Below, in pieces: positions 54,245-62,344 of a stretch of 64,000 bases of DNA. Within the stretch, counting starts at the first letter, position 1. Each line of letters starts with the position of its first letter. Made by a program: the position numbers and the translations under genes. The notes under the pieces are model-generated. The model saw nothing but the letters and a program-made list of their open reading frames with translations. It was not told the DNA's origin and did no database searches. This DNA is from CAZWLY01 sp964634465 (GTDB lineage: Bacteria > Desulfobacterota > Desulfarculia > G963662305): NCBI GenBank assembly GCA_964634465.1, contig CAZWLY010000002.1:186001-250000 (forward strand), in the 5' to 3' direction.

Positions 54245-54906
54245 TGGGCGAGCTTTTGAACGTGGTCACCCCGCTGCACCTCCGGACCAAGCGGGACTAC
54301 CTGGCCCGGATGATGGACGACAAGGTCGAGTGCATGAAGGTCGCCAAACGCTACGGCCGGGACTACTGGGACGGCGAGCGTCGCTTCGGTTACGGCGGCT
54401 ACAAGTACGACGGCCGGTGGAAGACGGTGGCCCAAAGCCTGATCGAGCGCTACCGCTTGCCGGCTGAGGCCCGCATCCTGGACGTCGGCTGCGGCAAGGG
54501 TTACCTCCTCTACGAGTTCAGCCGACTGCTGCCCCGAGCCGAGATCGCCGGTTTCGACATCTCGGAGTACGCCGTGGCCAACGCCAAGCCGGAGATCAAG
54601 GACCGGCTCTTCGTCCATCGGGCCCAGGACCGATTCCCCTTCGACGACAACGAGTTCGACCTGGTGCTCAGTCTGGGCGCGCTCCACAACCTCGAACTGC
54701 CCGACCTGGTTTCGAGCCTGAAGGAGATCGAGCGGGTGGGGCGGCGCGGCTACGTCATGGTCGAGAGCTTCAGGGACGAGACCGAGCTGTTCAACCTCCA
54801 GTGCTGGGCCTTGACCTGCGAGACGTTCTTGAACCCCGAAGCCTGGACTTGGCTTTTCGATCAGGCCGGGTACTCCGGCGACTACGAGTTCATCTTCTTC
54901 GAGTAG
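54244..54906 (+). CDS. SAM-dependent methyltransferase
   Basis: The 220-residue class I methyltransferase has ILDVGCGKGYLLYEFSRLLP (motif I), AGFDISEYAVANA and FPFDDNEFDLVLSLGALHNLELPDLV. The start overlaps the transketolase stop by one base. The substrate is unknown, most likely a sugar intermediate of this operon. Confidence 0.86.
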   Translation: MGELLNVVTPLHLRTKRDYLARMMDDKVECMKVAKRYGRDYWDGERRFGYGGYKYDGRWKTVAQSLIERYRLPAEARILDVGCGKGYLLYEFSRLLPRAEIAGFDISEYAVANAKPEIKDRLFVHRAQDRFPFDDNEFDLVLSLGALHNLELPDLVSSLKEIERVGRRGYVMVESFRDETELFNLQCWALTCETFLNPEAWTWLFDQAGYSGDYEFIFFE

Positions 54907-54915
54907 GAGTGAGCA

Positions 54916-55986
54916 GTGGGTCTTCTCTACACCCCGATGAAGGTTTTCCACTACCCGGACAAGCTGGCTTCACTCAACGGCGACTCCGGCTCGATTCTGC
55001 CGCCGCTCCACATCCGGATCAAGCCGACCAACGTCTGCAACCATCGCTGCCGCTACTGCGCCTACCGGGCCGATCAACTCCAGTTGGGCCAGGACATGAA
55101 CCTCCGCGACTCCATTCCCAGGGACCGGATGCTGGAGATCATCGACGACATCATCGACATGGGCGTCAAAGCGGTGACGTTTTCCGGCGGCGGCGAGCCG
55201 TTTTGCTACCCCCATCTTCTGGAGACGGTCGAGCGACTGGCCCAAAGCCCGGTCAAATTCGCCGCCCTGACCAACGGCTCCCGGATGAGGGGGGCGCTGG
55301 CCGAGCTCTTCGCCCATCACGCCACCTGGGTCCGAATCTCCATCGACGGCTGGGACGGACCAAGCTACAGCCGTTACCGCGGCGTGGCCGAGGACGAGTT
55401 CGCCAAAGTGACCAGGAACATCGAGGCCTTCAAGCGGCTGGGCGGCGGTTGCTACCTGGGCGTGTCGCTGATCGTCGATCGGGACAATTGGTCCCATATT
55501 TACGATTTTGTGAAACAGATGAAGGAGTTGGGCGTAGACAGCGTCAAGATTTCGCCCTGCATAGTGAGCAACGACGGCCAAGAGAGCCGGCGCTACCACC
55601 AGGACATCTTCGAGCGGGTCCGGGCCGAGGTGGAGCGGGTCCTGGCCGATTTGAGCGCCGACGACTTCGAGATATTCGACTCCTACCACGCCCTGGAAGA
55701 CAAGTTCGACAAGACCTACACCTGGTGCCCGGCGTTGCAGATGAAGCCGGTCATCGGCGCCGACCTGAACGTCTACTCCTGTCAGGACAAGGCCTACAAC
55801 CTGGAAACCGGCCTGATCGGCTCGCTAAGGGATCGAAGTTTCAAAGACTTCTGGTTTTCCGATCGCGACAAGTTCTTCAAGATCGATCCCTCGCGCCACT
55901 GCAACCACCACTGCGTGGTCAACCGGGTCAACGAGTTGATCCTGGGCTATCTGGGCGCCGACGAGGCGCATCTGGCCTTTGTCTGA
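54916..55986 (+). CDS. Radical SAM/SPASM protein
   Basis: The 356-residue protein has C41-x3-C45-x2-C48 (CNHRCRYC), the SAM motif FSGGGEPFCYP and a C-terminal cysteine cluster (YTWCPAL; YSCQDKAYN; CNHHCVVNRVN). The start is GTG at 54916. It is the last gene of its unit; a sigma-54 promoter for the next begins 47 bp later. Confidence 0.86.
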   Translation: MGLLYTPMKVFHYPDKLASLNGDSGSILPPLHIRIKPTNVCNHRCRYCAYRADQLQLGQDMNLRDSIPRDRMLEIIDDIIDMGVKAVTFSGGGEPFCYPHLLETVERLAQSPVKFAALTNGSRMRGALAELFAHHATWVRISIDGWDGPSYSRYRGVAEDEFAKVTRNIEAFKRLGGGCYLGVSLIVDRDNWSHIYDFVKQMKELGVDSVKISPCIVSNDGQESRRYHQDIFERVRAEVERVLADLSADDFEIFDSYHALEDKFDKTYTWCPALQMKPVIGADLNVYSCQDKAYNLETGLIGSLRDRSFKDFWFSDRDKFFKIDPSRHCNHHCVVNRVNELILGYLGADEAHLAFV

Positions 55987-56032
55987 CCGGCCGCCGAACA
56001 GCCGGCCGGGGGTGGAGGGACTCAAGACCGAC

Positions 56033-56049
56033 TTGGTACGTAACTTGCG
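56033..56049 (+). promoter_or_regulatory. Sigma-54 promoter before the fifth radical SAM gene
   Basis: TTGGTACGTAACTTGCG has GG (56035-56036) and GC (56047-56048) 10 bp apart. TTGG, ACG and TTGC match; the C after GG is T and the last base is G. It lies 41 bp before the ATG at 56090, giving a leader of about 30 nt. Confidence 0.82.
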
Positions 56050-56089
56050 AAATATCGAAGGAAAATCCAGTCTGAGGTCCAAAAGATAG

Positions 56090-57100
56090 ATGTACGCCCA
56101 GAAGACCAAACTCCACGAACGGCAACGGCGACACCGGCCGGGCCGGCTTCGGACCATCGCCCTGGATGTGACCTCCAAGTGCAACATGGCCTGTCCCCAC
56201 TGCTACGCCGATACCTTCCGCGACGAGGACCAGCTCGACCTCGACGTCCTGGGGCGGACCCTGGAGGAGTTCTACGAGCTGGGCGTCTTCCATTACGTCT
56301 TCCAGGGCGGCGAGCCCATCGTCTCGCCGGCCAGGCTGGAGGCCATCCTCAAGATGGCCCACCCGGAGGAGACCTACTTCAACGTCGTCTCCAACGGTTG
56401 GGCCATGACCCCGGACCGGATCGCCTGGCTCAAGAGTCTTCAGGTCGACAAGATCGCCTTCAGCCTGGATTCGGGCCTGGAGCATGAGCACGACGCCGGC
56501 CGGGGGCAAGGGTCGTTCAAGCGGGTGATCAAGGCCATCGACGACGTCCTGGCCGCCGGGTTGCTGGCCTCGATCTCGGTGGTGGTCACCCGGAACTCGC
56601 TCTACTCCGAGGGCTTCCGGTTGGCCTACGAGTTCGCCAGGAAGAAAAAGATCCGGATCGACGTCCAGATCGCCGAGCCGGTCGGCCGCTGGGACGGCCG
56701 GAAGGAGCTTTTGATGCGACCGGAGGACACGGCCTACATCAAGTCCCTGGAGCGGCAAAGCCCTGTCCTGCCCAACGGCCAGACAATGGTCCACCGGGAC
56801 ATCTACGGCCCGAATCGCGACTACTGCCCGGCCGGGACCGAGTTCATGGCCCTGACCGCCGGCGGCTTGCTCTTGCCCTGCAACTTCCTCCAGTTTTCCC
56901 TGGGCAACGTCAAGGAGAGGTCGGTCCGGGAGATGCGGGAAGAGCTGTTGACCTCGCCCTGGTTCGACGACAGTCACCCAATCTGTCTGATCGGCGAGGA
57001 CGAGGAGTTCATCGACTCGTTCGTCATGCCCTTTGTCGATCGGGCCAAGCCGCTGAGCGCCCACGAGATATTCGGTCTGCGGGGAGGGAATGGAAGGTGA
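56090..57100 (+). CDS. Radical SAM/SPASM protein
   Basis: The 336-residue protein has C31-x3-C35-x2-C38 (CNMACPHC), the SAM motif FQGGEPIVSP and C-terminal cysteines in YCPAGTEF, LPCNFLQ and PICLIGED. It is the most MoaA/PqqE-like of the five radical SAM proteins here. It opens a new sigma-54 unit and overlaps the TylF-like gene by 4 bp. Confidence 0.86.
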   Translation: MYAQKTKLHERQRRHRPGRLRTIALDVTSKCNMACPHCYADTFRDEDQLDLDVLGRTLEEFYELGVFHYVFQGGEPIVSPARLEAILKMAHPEETYFNVVSNGWAMTPDRIAWLKSLQVDKIAFSLDSGLEHEHDAGRGQGSFKRVIKAIDDVLAAGLLASISVVVTRNSLYSEGFRLAYEFARKKKIRIDVQIAEPVGRWDGRKELLMRPEDTAYIKSLERQSPVLPNGQTMVHRDIYGPNRDYCPAGTEFMALTAGGLLLPCNFLQFSLGNVKERSVREMREELLTSPWFDDSHPICLIGEDEEFIDSFVMPFVDRAKPLSAHEIFGLRGGNGR

Positions 57101-57855
57101 GTGAATTCGACGGCTTCAAGAAAACCGGTCTCGATACTCTCATCGAGGAGCGCCTGGCCAAGCACTGCCAGGAGTATGGCATCGCGCCCCTGGACGCGGT
57201 CAAGCTCTTTCCGGTGCTGGCCCGGCGGCAGTGGTTGAAACGCTTTTTGGCCCACGTCGAGCTGTTCAAGTTGACTCTGGAGGTACCGGGCGACATCGCC
57301 GAGCTGGGCGTGTTCCGGGGCCTGGGGCTGATGACCTGGGCCAACCTCCTGGAAGCCTACGCCATCGGCGATCGGACCAAGACGGTCTACGGCTTCGACA
57401 ATTGGACCGGCTTCGGCGCGCTCTCGCCCGAGGACGGCCAACCAGACGCCGAGGCCCACAAGGTCGAGGGCGATTTTTCGCCGGCCAAGTACTTCGACGA
57501 GTTGACGGCGGCGATAGACATCTTCGATCAGGACCGCTTCATCCCCTGGAAACCTCGGGTGAAGCTGATCAGCGGCGACATCGAGGAGACCGCGCCCCGG
57601 TTCTGCCAGGAGAACCCAGGGGTCAGGTTCTCGCTGATCCACTTCGACTGCGACCTCTACCGCCCGACCAAGGCCGCTCTGGAAGCCTTCTGGCCCCGGC
57701 TGTCGCGCGGCGGAATCATGCTCTTCGACGAATACGCCATCAAGGACTGGCCGGGCGAGACCAAGGCGGTGGACGAATTCTTCGCCGACAAGCCGGAGGT
57801 CACGATCAAGACCCTGACCTGGAACAACGTGCCGGCCGGGTACGTGATCAAGTGA
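57097..57855 (+). CDS. TylF/macrocin-O-methyltransferase-like protein
   Basis: The 252-residue protein belongs to the TylF family of sugar O-methyltransferases: GDIAELGVFRGLGLMTWAN (SAM site), VYGFDNWTGFG, LIHFDCDLYRPTKAALEAFWPRL and GGIMLFDEYAIKDWPGE, where the Asp residues bind the metal. It probably methylates a sugar hydroxyl. The start is GTG at 57097. Confidence 0.86.
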   Translation: MSEFDGFKKTGLDTLIEERLAKHCQEYGIAPLDAVKLFPVLARRQWLKRFLAHVELFKLTLEVPGDIAELGVFRGLGLMTWANLLEAYAIGDRTKTVYGFDNWTGFGALSPEDGQPDAEAHKVEGDFSPAKYFDELTAAIDIFDQDRFIPWKPRVKLISGDIEETAPRFCQENPGVRFSLIHFDCDLYRPTKAALEAFWPRLSRGGIMLFDEYAIKDWPGETKAVDEFFADKPEVTIKTLTWNNVPAGYVIK

Positions 57856-57871
57856 CCGGCCACAGGAGCGA

Positions 57872-58759
57872 ATGGGTTCATCTCTCGTCATCGGCGCCGA
57901 CGGTCTGATCGGCCGGAATCTGTTCGAGCGCTTAATCGGCCTGGGCCAGCCGGTGATCGGCGCCGGCCGGCGGGCCGGGCCCGGCCGGATCCGGCTCGAT
58001 CTGACCGAGGACCTCGACGGCTGGCGGCCGCCGGCGGGGGTGGAGACGGCCTATCTGTGCGCCGCCGTGACCTCGTTGGCCGAATGCCGCCGCGACCCGG
58101 AGCAAAGCCGGCGCGTCAACGTCGAGCAGACGGCCCGCCTGGCCGAAATCCTGGTCGGGGCCGGGGCGTTCGTGGTCTTCATCTCGACTGCCGCCGTCTT
58201 CGACGGTTCGGTCGCCTTTCAGAAGGCCGACGCGGCCCGCTCGCCCCGGACCGAGTACGGTCGCCAGAAGGCCGAGGCCGAGGAGCGCCTTCTGGCCCTG
58301 GGCGCCGGCACGGCCGTGATCCGGATAACCAAGGTCGTCTGGCCCGGCTTGCCGGTCATCGCCGACTGGCGGGAATCATTGATGAAAAACGAAGTGATCC
58401 ATCCTTTTCACGACCTGGTTCTCTCGCCGCTGCCGGTGGAGGCGGTCGTCGAGGGCCTGGTTCGGCTCGGCGACGAACGGCTGGCCGGGATCAGTCAGAT
58501 GTCGGCCGCCGGTGAAATCAGCTACGCCGACCTGGCCGAGCGACTGGCGGCCAGACTGGGCGCGGACCGGAGGCTGGTTCAGCCGATCTCGGTCCGGGAG
58601 TCGGGTCTCGATCTGGAGGCCGCGCCGCGCCACGCCAGCCTGGATTGCCGGCGTCTCATCGAGGCCTGGGGGTTCTCTCCACCCGAGCCGGCGGCGGTGA
58701 TCGATCGAGTCTTGAGCGCCGAGCCGGGCGTCTCGACCGGCCGGGGAGGCAGATCGTGA
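57872..58759 (+). CDS. RmlD-like NAD(P)-dependent sugar-nucleotide reductase
   Basis: The 295-residue short-chain reductase has a nucleotide-binding start VIGADGLIGRNLFERL (GxxGxxG), ISTAAVFDGS (active-site Ser region) and the catalytic YGRQKAEAEE (YxxxK). It resembles RmlD rather than the dehydratases, so it does not supply the missing 4,6-dehydratase. It shares GTGA overlap with the next gene. Confidence 0.82.
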   Translation: MGSSLVIGADGLIGRNLFERLIGLGQPVIGAGRRAGPGRIRLDLTEDLDGWRPPAGVETAYLCAAVTSLAECRRDPEQSRRVNVEQTARLAEILVGAGAFVVFISTAAVFDGSVAFQKADAARSPRTEYGRQKAEAEERLLALGAGTAVIRITKVVWPGLPVIADWRESLMKNEVIHPFHDLVLSPLPVEAVVEGLVRLGDERLAGISQMSAAGEISYADLAERLAARLGADRRLVQPISVRESGLDLEAAPRHASLDCRRLIEAWGFSPPEPAAVIDRVLSAEPGVSTGRGGRS

Positions 58760-59970
58760 CCGAGTCCGGACCCAAATGCCTGGTTTGCGGAGCGGACCTG
58801 GGCCCGCCGGTCGGCGATCCGACCGGGCTGCCGGGCGTCACCTCCGACGCCAAGCCCCAGGCCCGGGCCTGCCCGATCCACTGCTGTCCCAACTGCGGCC
58901 ACGTGCAAAAGGGGATCGACGCCGACTGGCGGCGCCAGGTCGATGAGATTTACGCCGATTACGCCATCTATCGCCTCAGCGGCGGCGCGGAGCAGCCCGT
59001 CTTTGGCGGTTCGATGCCCGTGGCCCGCTCGGCCGAGATCGTAAAACGACTCGGGCAAGGCCTCAATCTGCCCCTTTCCGGCCGTTTGTTGGATATCGGT
59101 TGCGGCAACGGCGGTTTCCTGAAGGCCTTCAACCGTCACTTTCCCGAATGGGAGCTCTTCGGCCTCGAAATCAACGACCGCCACCGGGCCGAAGTGGAGC
59201 GGATCCCCGGCGTGGCCGGTTTTTATTGCGGCTCGGTGGACTCCGTGCCGGGCCGGTTCGACCTCATCAGCCTGATCCACGTCTTGGAGCACTTGACCGA
59301 ACCGGTCGAGGTCCTCAGGCGAATCCGGGACCGGCTGACGACCAATGGTCTGATCCTGGTCCAGACGCCTGACTTCCGGCGCAATCCATTCGACCTGATG
59401 GTCGTCGATCACGCCTCCCACTACCTGAAGCAAACTATTAGAAATATATTTCAATTAGCCAATATAAAGACCATATCGTTGACCGGAAAGTGGGTCGCCA
59501 AGGAGCTCAGCCTAGTCGGTGGTCTGATCGCCGAAGGGGAGGGCGGCTCGCCCGAGCCCCCGGCCGACTCGCGGGCCGAACTCGAACGGGCCCTGGACTG
59601 GCTGGGTCGGGTGGCCGAGCACGCCGCCGGCCTGGCCCTAAACGGCGGGTTGGGCGTCTTCGGCACGGCCACGGCCGGCACCTGGTTGGCCGGGGTGCTG
59701 GGCGAGGACAGGGTGTCGTTCTTTGTCGATGAAGACCCGAACAAACGCGGCGCAACCCACCTGGGCCGGCCGGTGATCGCCCCGGCCGACGTGCCGGCCG
59801 GAAGTTCGGTCTATTTGGCCTTCGAGCCGGCGGCGGCGGCGGCGATCGGCCGGCGGTTCAAGCGCACCCATCCGAGACTCAAATTGGCGCCGCCGCCTCC
59901 CTACGGCGGCGCCCCGCAGACCTGGCCTGCCTCCGGCCAACCTTGGCATGAACTATGCAAAATTACTTGA
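58756..59970 (+). CDS. Zinc-binding C-methyltransferase-like protein
   Basis: The 404-residue protein has the layout of sugar C-methyltransferases (TylCIII/NovU type). It begins with an N-terminal zinc site (C8-x2-C11 and HCCPNCGH), then a SAM domain (LLDIGCGNGGFLKAFNRHFP; IHVLEHLTEPVEVLRRIRD), and a C-terminal Rossmann-like domain (GVFGTATAGTWLAGVLG). GTG at 58756 overlaps the previous stop. An AT-rich patch of rare codons (about 59430-59480) lies in the middle. Confidence 0.82.
   Translation: MTESGPKCLVCGADLGPPVGDPTGLPGVTSDAKPQARACPIHCCPNCGHVQKGIDADWRRQVDEIYADYAIYRLSGGAEQPVFGGSMPVARSAEIVKRLGQGLNLPLSGRLLDIGCGNGGFLKAFNRHFPEWELFGLEINDRHRAEVERIPGVAGFYCGSVDSVPGRFDLISLIHVLEHLTEPVEVLRRIRDRLTTNGLILVQTPDFRRNPFDLMVVDHASHYLKQTIRNIFQLANIKTISLTGKWVAKELSLVGGLIAEGEGGSPEPPADSRAELERALDWLGRVAEHAAGLALNGGLGVFGTATAGTWLAGVLGEDRVSFFVDEDPNKRGATHLGRPVIAPADVPAGSSVYLAFEPAAAAAIGRRFKRTHPRLKLAPPPPYGGAPQTWPASGQPWHELCKIT
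59943..59959 (+). promoter_or_regulatory. Sigma-54 promoter before the TIGR04372-like gene
   Basis: TTGGCATGAACTATGCA has GG (59945-59946) and GC (59957-59958) 10 bp apart; TTGGCA, G and TGCA match. It overlaps the last codons of the preceding methyltransferase gene and lies about 78 bp before the TTG at 60037. Confidence 0.75.
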
Positions 59971-60036
59971 GCAAAACATGAAGTGACCCGCGCTGCCGGC
60001 GGCGGAAATGGACCGGAAGAGACGAGGAGCTCGAAC

Positions 60037-61164
60037 TTGGAGATCAACAACATCTACCTGCTGATGAACATCAATCGGATCGGGCACATGCTGATGGAGC
60101 CGTACTTCGCCTTCTATTCGGGCGTCGTCCCTGAAGACACGGTCATCCTGTATCCGGCCGATCGCGAGATTGCCAACCAAGCCCTGTTCCGCATTCTGTG
60201 CCGTCACTTCGAGTTCCGATCGAGTCCCGACTTCTATCAGATCGGCAAAGCCGACAAGGTGGTGGGGGGAGACGGCCGGGAGTATGTCAAGTACGGCTGG
60301 AACCTCGATATCTTTCCGCGCATCTATTTCCAGAGGCTCAACGCCGGACAGTTGACGCCCCGTTACTACTCGCTCAACGAAGAGGAGGAAGAGGAAGGGC
60401 GGCGAATCCAGGATCGACTGGGTCTGCCGGAAGACGCCCGGTGGGTCTGCCTCCACAGCCGCGAGCCGGGTTATGTTTCGTTTTTGCCGTACCATTCCTA
60501 CCGCGACGCCACCATCCAGAACTTCTACCCGGTGATCGACTACCTGCTCGAAGAGGGTTACTGGGTGGTTCGCATCGGCGACAAATCGATGACGCCTCTG
60601 CCCAAACTGCCCCGGGTGATCGATCTGCCCCACACCGACGGGGTCGGGTCCGATCTGGCCGACTTGTGGTTCATACTCAAGTGCGAGTTCATGATCGGCA
60701 ACACCTCCGGCCCCCAGATCGCGCCCGGTCTGTTCAACGGACCGCCCCGGTTGTGGGTCAACTTCGTGCCCCACGGCGCGCCGCCCTACAAGAACCACCC
60801 CCAGGACCGCTACATCTCCAAGCTGATCAGGCTCAAGCGAAGGGGCGGTCGCTATCTGACCCTTTGGGAAGCGATGTATCTGGATTTCCGGCTGAATATG
60901 GACGAGCACTTCCAGAAATTCGGCATGGAGGTCATCGAGCACTCGCCCGAAGACCTTCTGGACGCGGTTCAGGAAATGGTCGAGGATCTAAGATCGGGCG
61001 CGCCGCCCGATCCGTCTTCGGACCCGATCCTGGCCCGGTACTGGGAGTTGGCCGCCCAGTCACACGACCTCAAATCGCTGGATGGCGGGTACGACAAATG
61101 CTATCTCTGGGGGCCGTCGGTCGGCCGGCGGTTCTTGAACAAGTACCCTGAATTGTTGGAATAA
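60037..61164 (+). CDS. TIGR04372-type glycosyltransferase-like protein
   Basis: TTG at 60037 (GAGGAG 7 bp upstream) starts a 375-residue protein matching the TIGR04372 family: CLHSREPGYVSFLPYHSYRDATIQNFYPVIDYL and VVRIGDKSMTPLPKLPRVIDLP and FMIGNTSGPQ are the typical blocks (each cited only in part here). The family is assigned to glycosyltransferases of the GT-B type. It begins the last sigma-54 unit; neuB follows after 33 bp. Confidence 0.78.
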   Translation: MEINNIYLLMNINRIGHMLMEPYFAFYSGVVPEDTVILYPADREIANQALFRILCRHFEFRSSPDFYQIGKADKVVGGDGREYVKYGWNLDIFPRIYFQRLNAGQLTPRYYSLNEEEEEEGRRIQDRLGLPEDARWVCLHSREPGYVSFLPYHSYRDATIQNFYPVIDYLLEEGYWVVRIGDKSMTPLPKLPRVIDLPHTDGVGSDLADLWFILKCEFMIGNTSGPQIAPGLFNGPPRLWVNFVPHGAPPYKNHPQDRYISKLIRLKRRGGRYLTLWEAMYLDFRLNMDEHFQKFGMEVIEHSPEDLLDAVQEMVEDLRSGAPPDPSSDPILARYWELAAQSHDLKSLDGGYDKCYLWGPSVGRRFLNKYPELLE

Positions 61165-61197
61165 CCACGGACAACGGACGACTGGAGAGTGAACGAG

Positions 61198-62160
61198 TTG
61201 CCGTACATCATCGCCGAAATCGGATTCAACCACGAAGGCGAAATGGACGCCGCCGAAGAGATGATCCGGGCCGCGGCCCGGGCCGGGGCCGACGCCGTCA
61301 AGTTCCAGACTTTTCGCGCTCTGGATCTGGCCCTGCCTTCGGCTCCTCACTACGCGGCCATCAAGGCCGGCGAGCTGAACCTGGAACAGCACCTCAGGTT
61401 GAAGAGCGTCGCCGACGAGGTCGGGATCGAGTTCTTATCGACGCCGTTTTCCCGCTGGGCGGTCGATTTGCTGGAACGGGTGGGCGTGGCGGCCTACAAG
61501 GTCGCCTCCATGGACTGCACCAACCGCTATCTGCTGGGCCGCATCGCCGAGACCGGCAAGCCGCTCTACCTCTCCACCGGCATGGCCAGCCTGGCCGAAA
61601 TCGGCGACACGCTGGAGTATCTGGCCGGGGCCGGGGCCGGTCCGGTGACCATCCTTCACTGTCTGTCGCTCTATCCGGCCCGGGCCGAGGACCTCAACCT
61701 GAACGCCATCCCCATGCTCAAGGACCTGTTCGGGGTCAGGGTCGGCTACTCGGATCACTATCCCGGCGCCAAGGCCTGTTTGGCCGCGGCGCTGTTGGGG
61801 GCCGAGGTGATCGAGACCCACTTCACCCTGAACACCGCCAGGGAGGGCGGCGATCATCACCACTCGGTCGATTCGGCCATGCTGGCCCAACTGATCGCCG
61901 ACATCGACGAACTGGGGCGGATGCTCGGCCGGGACAGGGCGATCCACGACCGGATGGACCGGCGGCTCAAGGACGAATACCGCCGCGGAGTCTACGCCGC
62001 CCGGGATATCGCCGCCGGCCGGATCATCGGTGAGGAAGACCTTCTCTTCTGCCGGCCGGCCGGAGAGCTTTCGCCCAACGACGTCGGCGAGGTGGTCGGC
62101 CGTCCGGCCGCCCGGGACATCGCCGCCTATGAGGAGTTGACCCGGCGGGACATCGGTTGA
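61198..62160 (+). CDS. neuB: NeuB/PseI-family nonulosonic acid synthase
   Basis: The enzyme condenses an amino sugar with phosphoenolpyruvate to make a sialic-acid-like nonulosonate. The 320-residue protein has YIIAEIGFNHEGEM, KFQTFRALDLA, FLSTPFSRWAVDLL, GYSDHYPG and ETHFTLN, and a C-terminal SAF-like antifreeze domain (RGVYAARDIAAGRIIGEEDLLFCRP). TTG at 61198 is preferred because GGAG (61184-61187) is too close to GTG at 61189. Pse, Leg or Neu specificity cannot be told. Confidence 0.9.
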   Translation: MPYIIAEIGFNHEGEMDAAEEMIRAAARAGADAVKFQTFRALDLALPSAPHYAAIKAGELNLEQHLRLKSVADEVGIEFLSTPFSRWAVDLLERVGVAAYKVASMDCTNRYLLGRIAETGKPLYLSTGMASLAEIGDTLEYLAGAGAGPVTILHCLSLYPARAEDLNLNAIPMLKDLFGVRVGYSDHYPGAKACLAAALLGAEVIETHFTLNTAREGGDHHHSVDSAMLAQLIADIDELGRMLGRDRAIHDRMDRRLKDEYRRGVYAARDIAAGRIIGEEDLLFCRPAGELSPNDVGEVVGRPAARDIAAYEELTRRDIG

Positions 62161-62209
62161 CGGCCGAGAGCCGTTGGTCCGCGCCGGAGATGGAATTGGA
62201 GACGAACAA

Positions 62210-62246
62210 CCCCGCCGCAGGCTGCGGGGATGAGGCCCCGCGGGGC
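62210..62246. repeat. Two GC-rich inverted repeats before the third sulfotransferase
   Basis: CCCCGC (62210-62215) pairs with GCGGGG (62224-62229), and GCCCCGCGGGGC (62235-62246) is a perfect palindrome. They lie in the 184-bp gap between neuB and the sulfotransferase. No U-run follows, so a simple terminator is unlikely; a protein-binding site or partial attenuator is possible. Confidence 0.5.
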
Positions 62247-62344
62247 TTCGACAACGTGAGGACGGCAAGTCGGCCGCGTCCAGGCTGCGTCTTTGACGGG
62301 CAACGGTTGCCGATCTCCATCAACCAACCAAGGAGGCTTGAGCC

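Noticed and set aside
57872..58759. The RmlD-like gene as the missing nonulosonate dehydratase
   Set aside because: Its motifs fit a reductase of the RmlD type; the sequence features of extended dehydratases (TGxxGFxG with a longer protein and dehydratase Asp-Glu pair) are not seen.
62297..62310. Sigma-54-like GGCAACGGTTGC before the third sulfotransferase
   Set aside because: GG and GC are 9 rather than 10 bp apart and the -24 part is poor; sigma-54 does not tolerate changed spacing.
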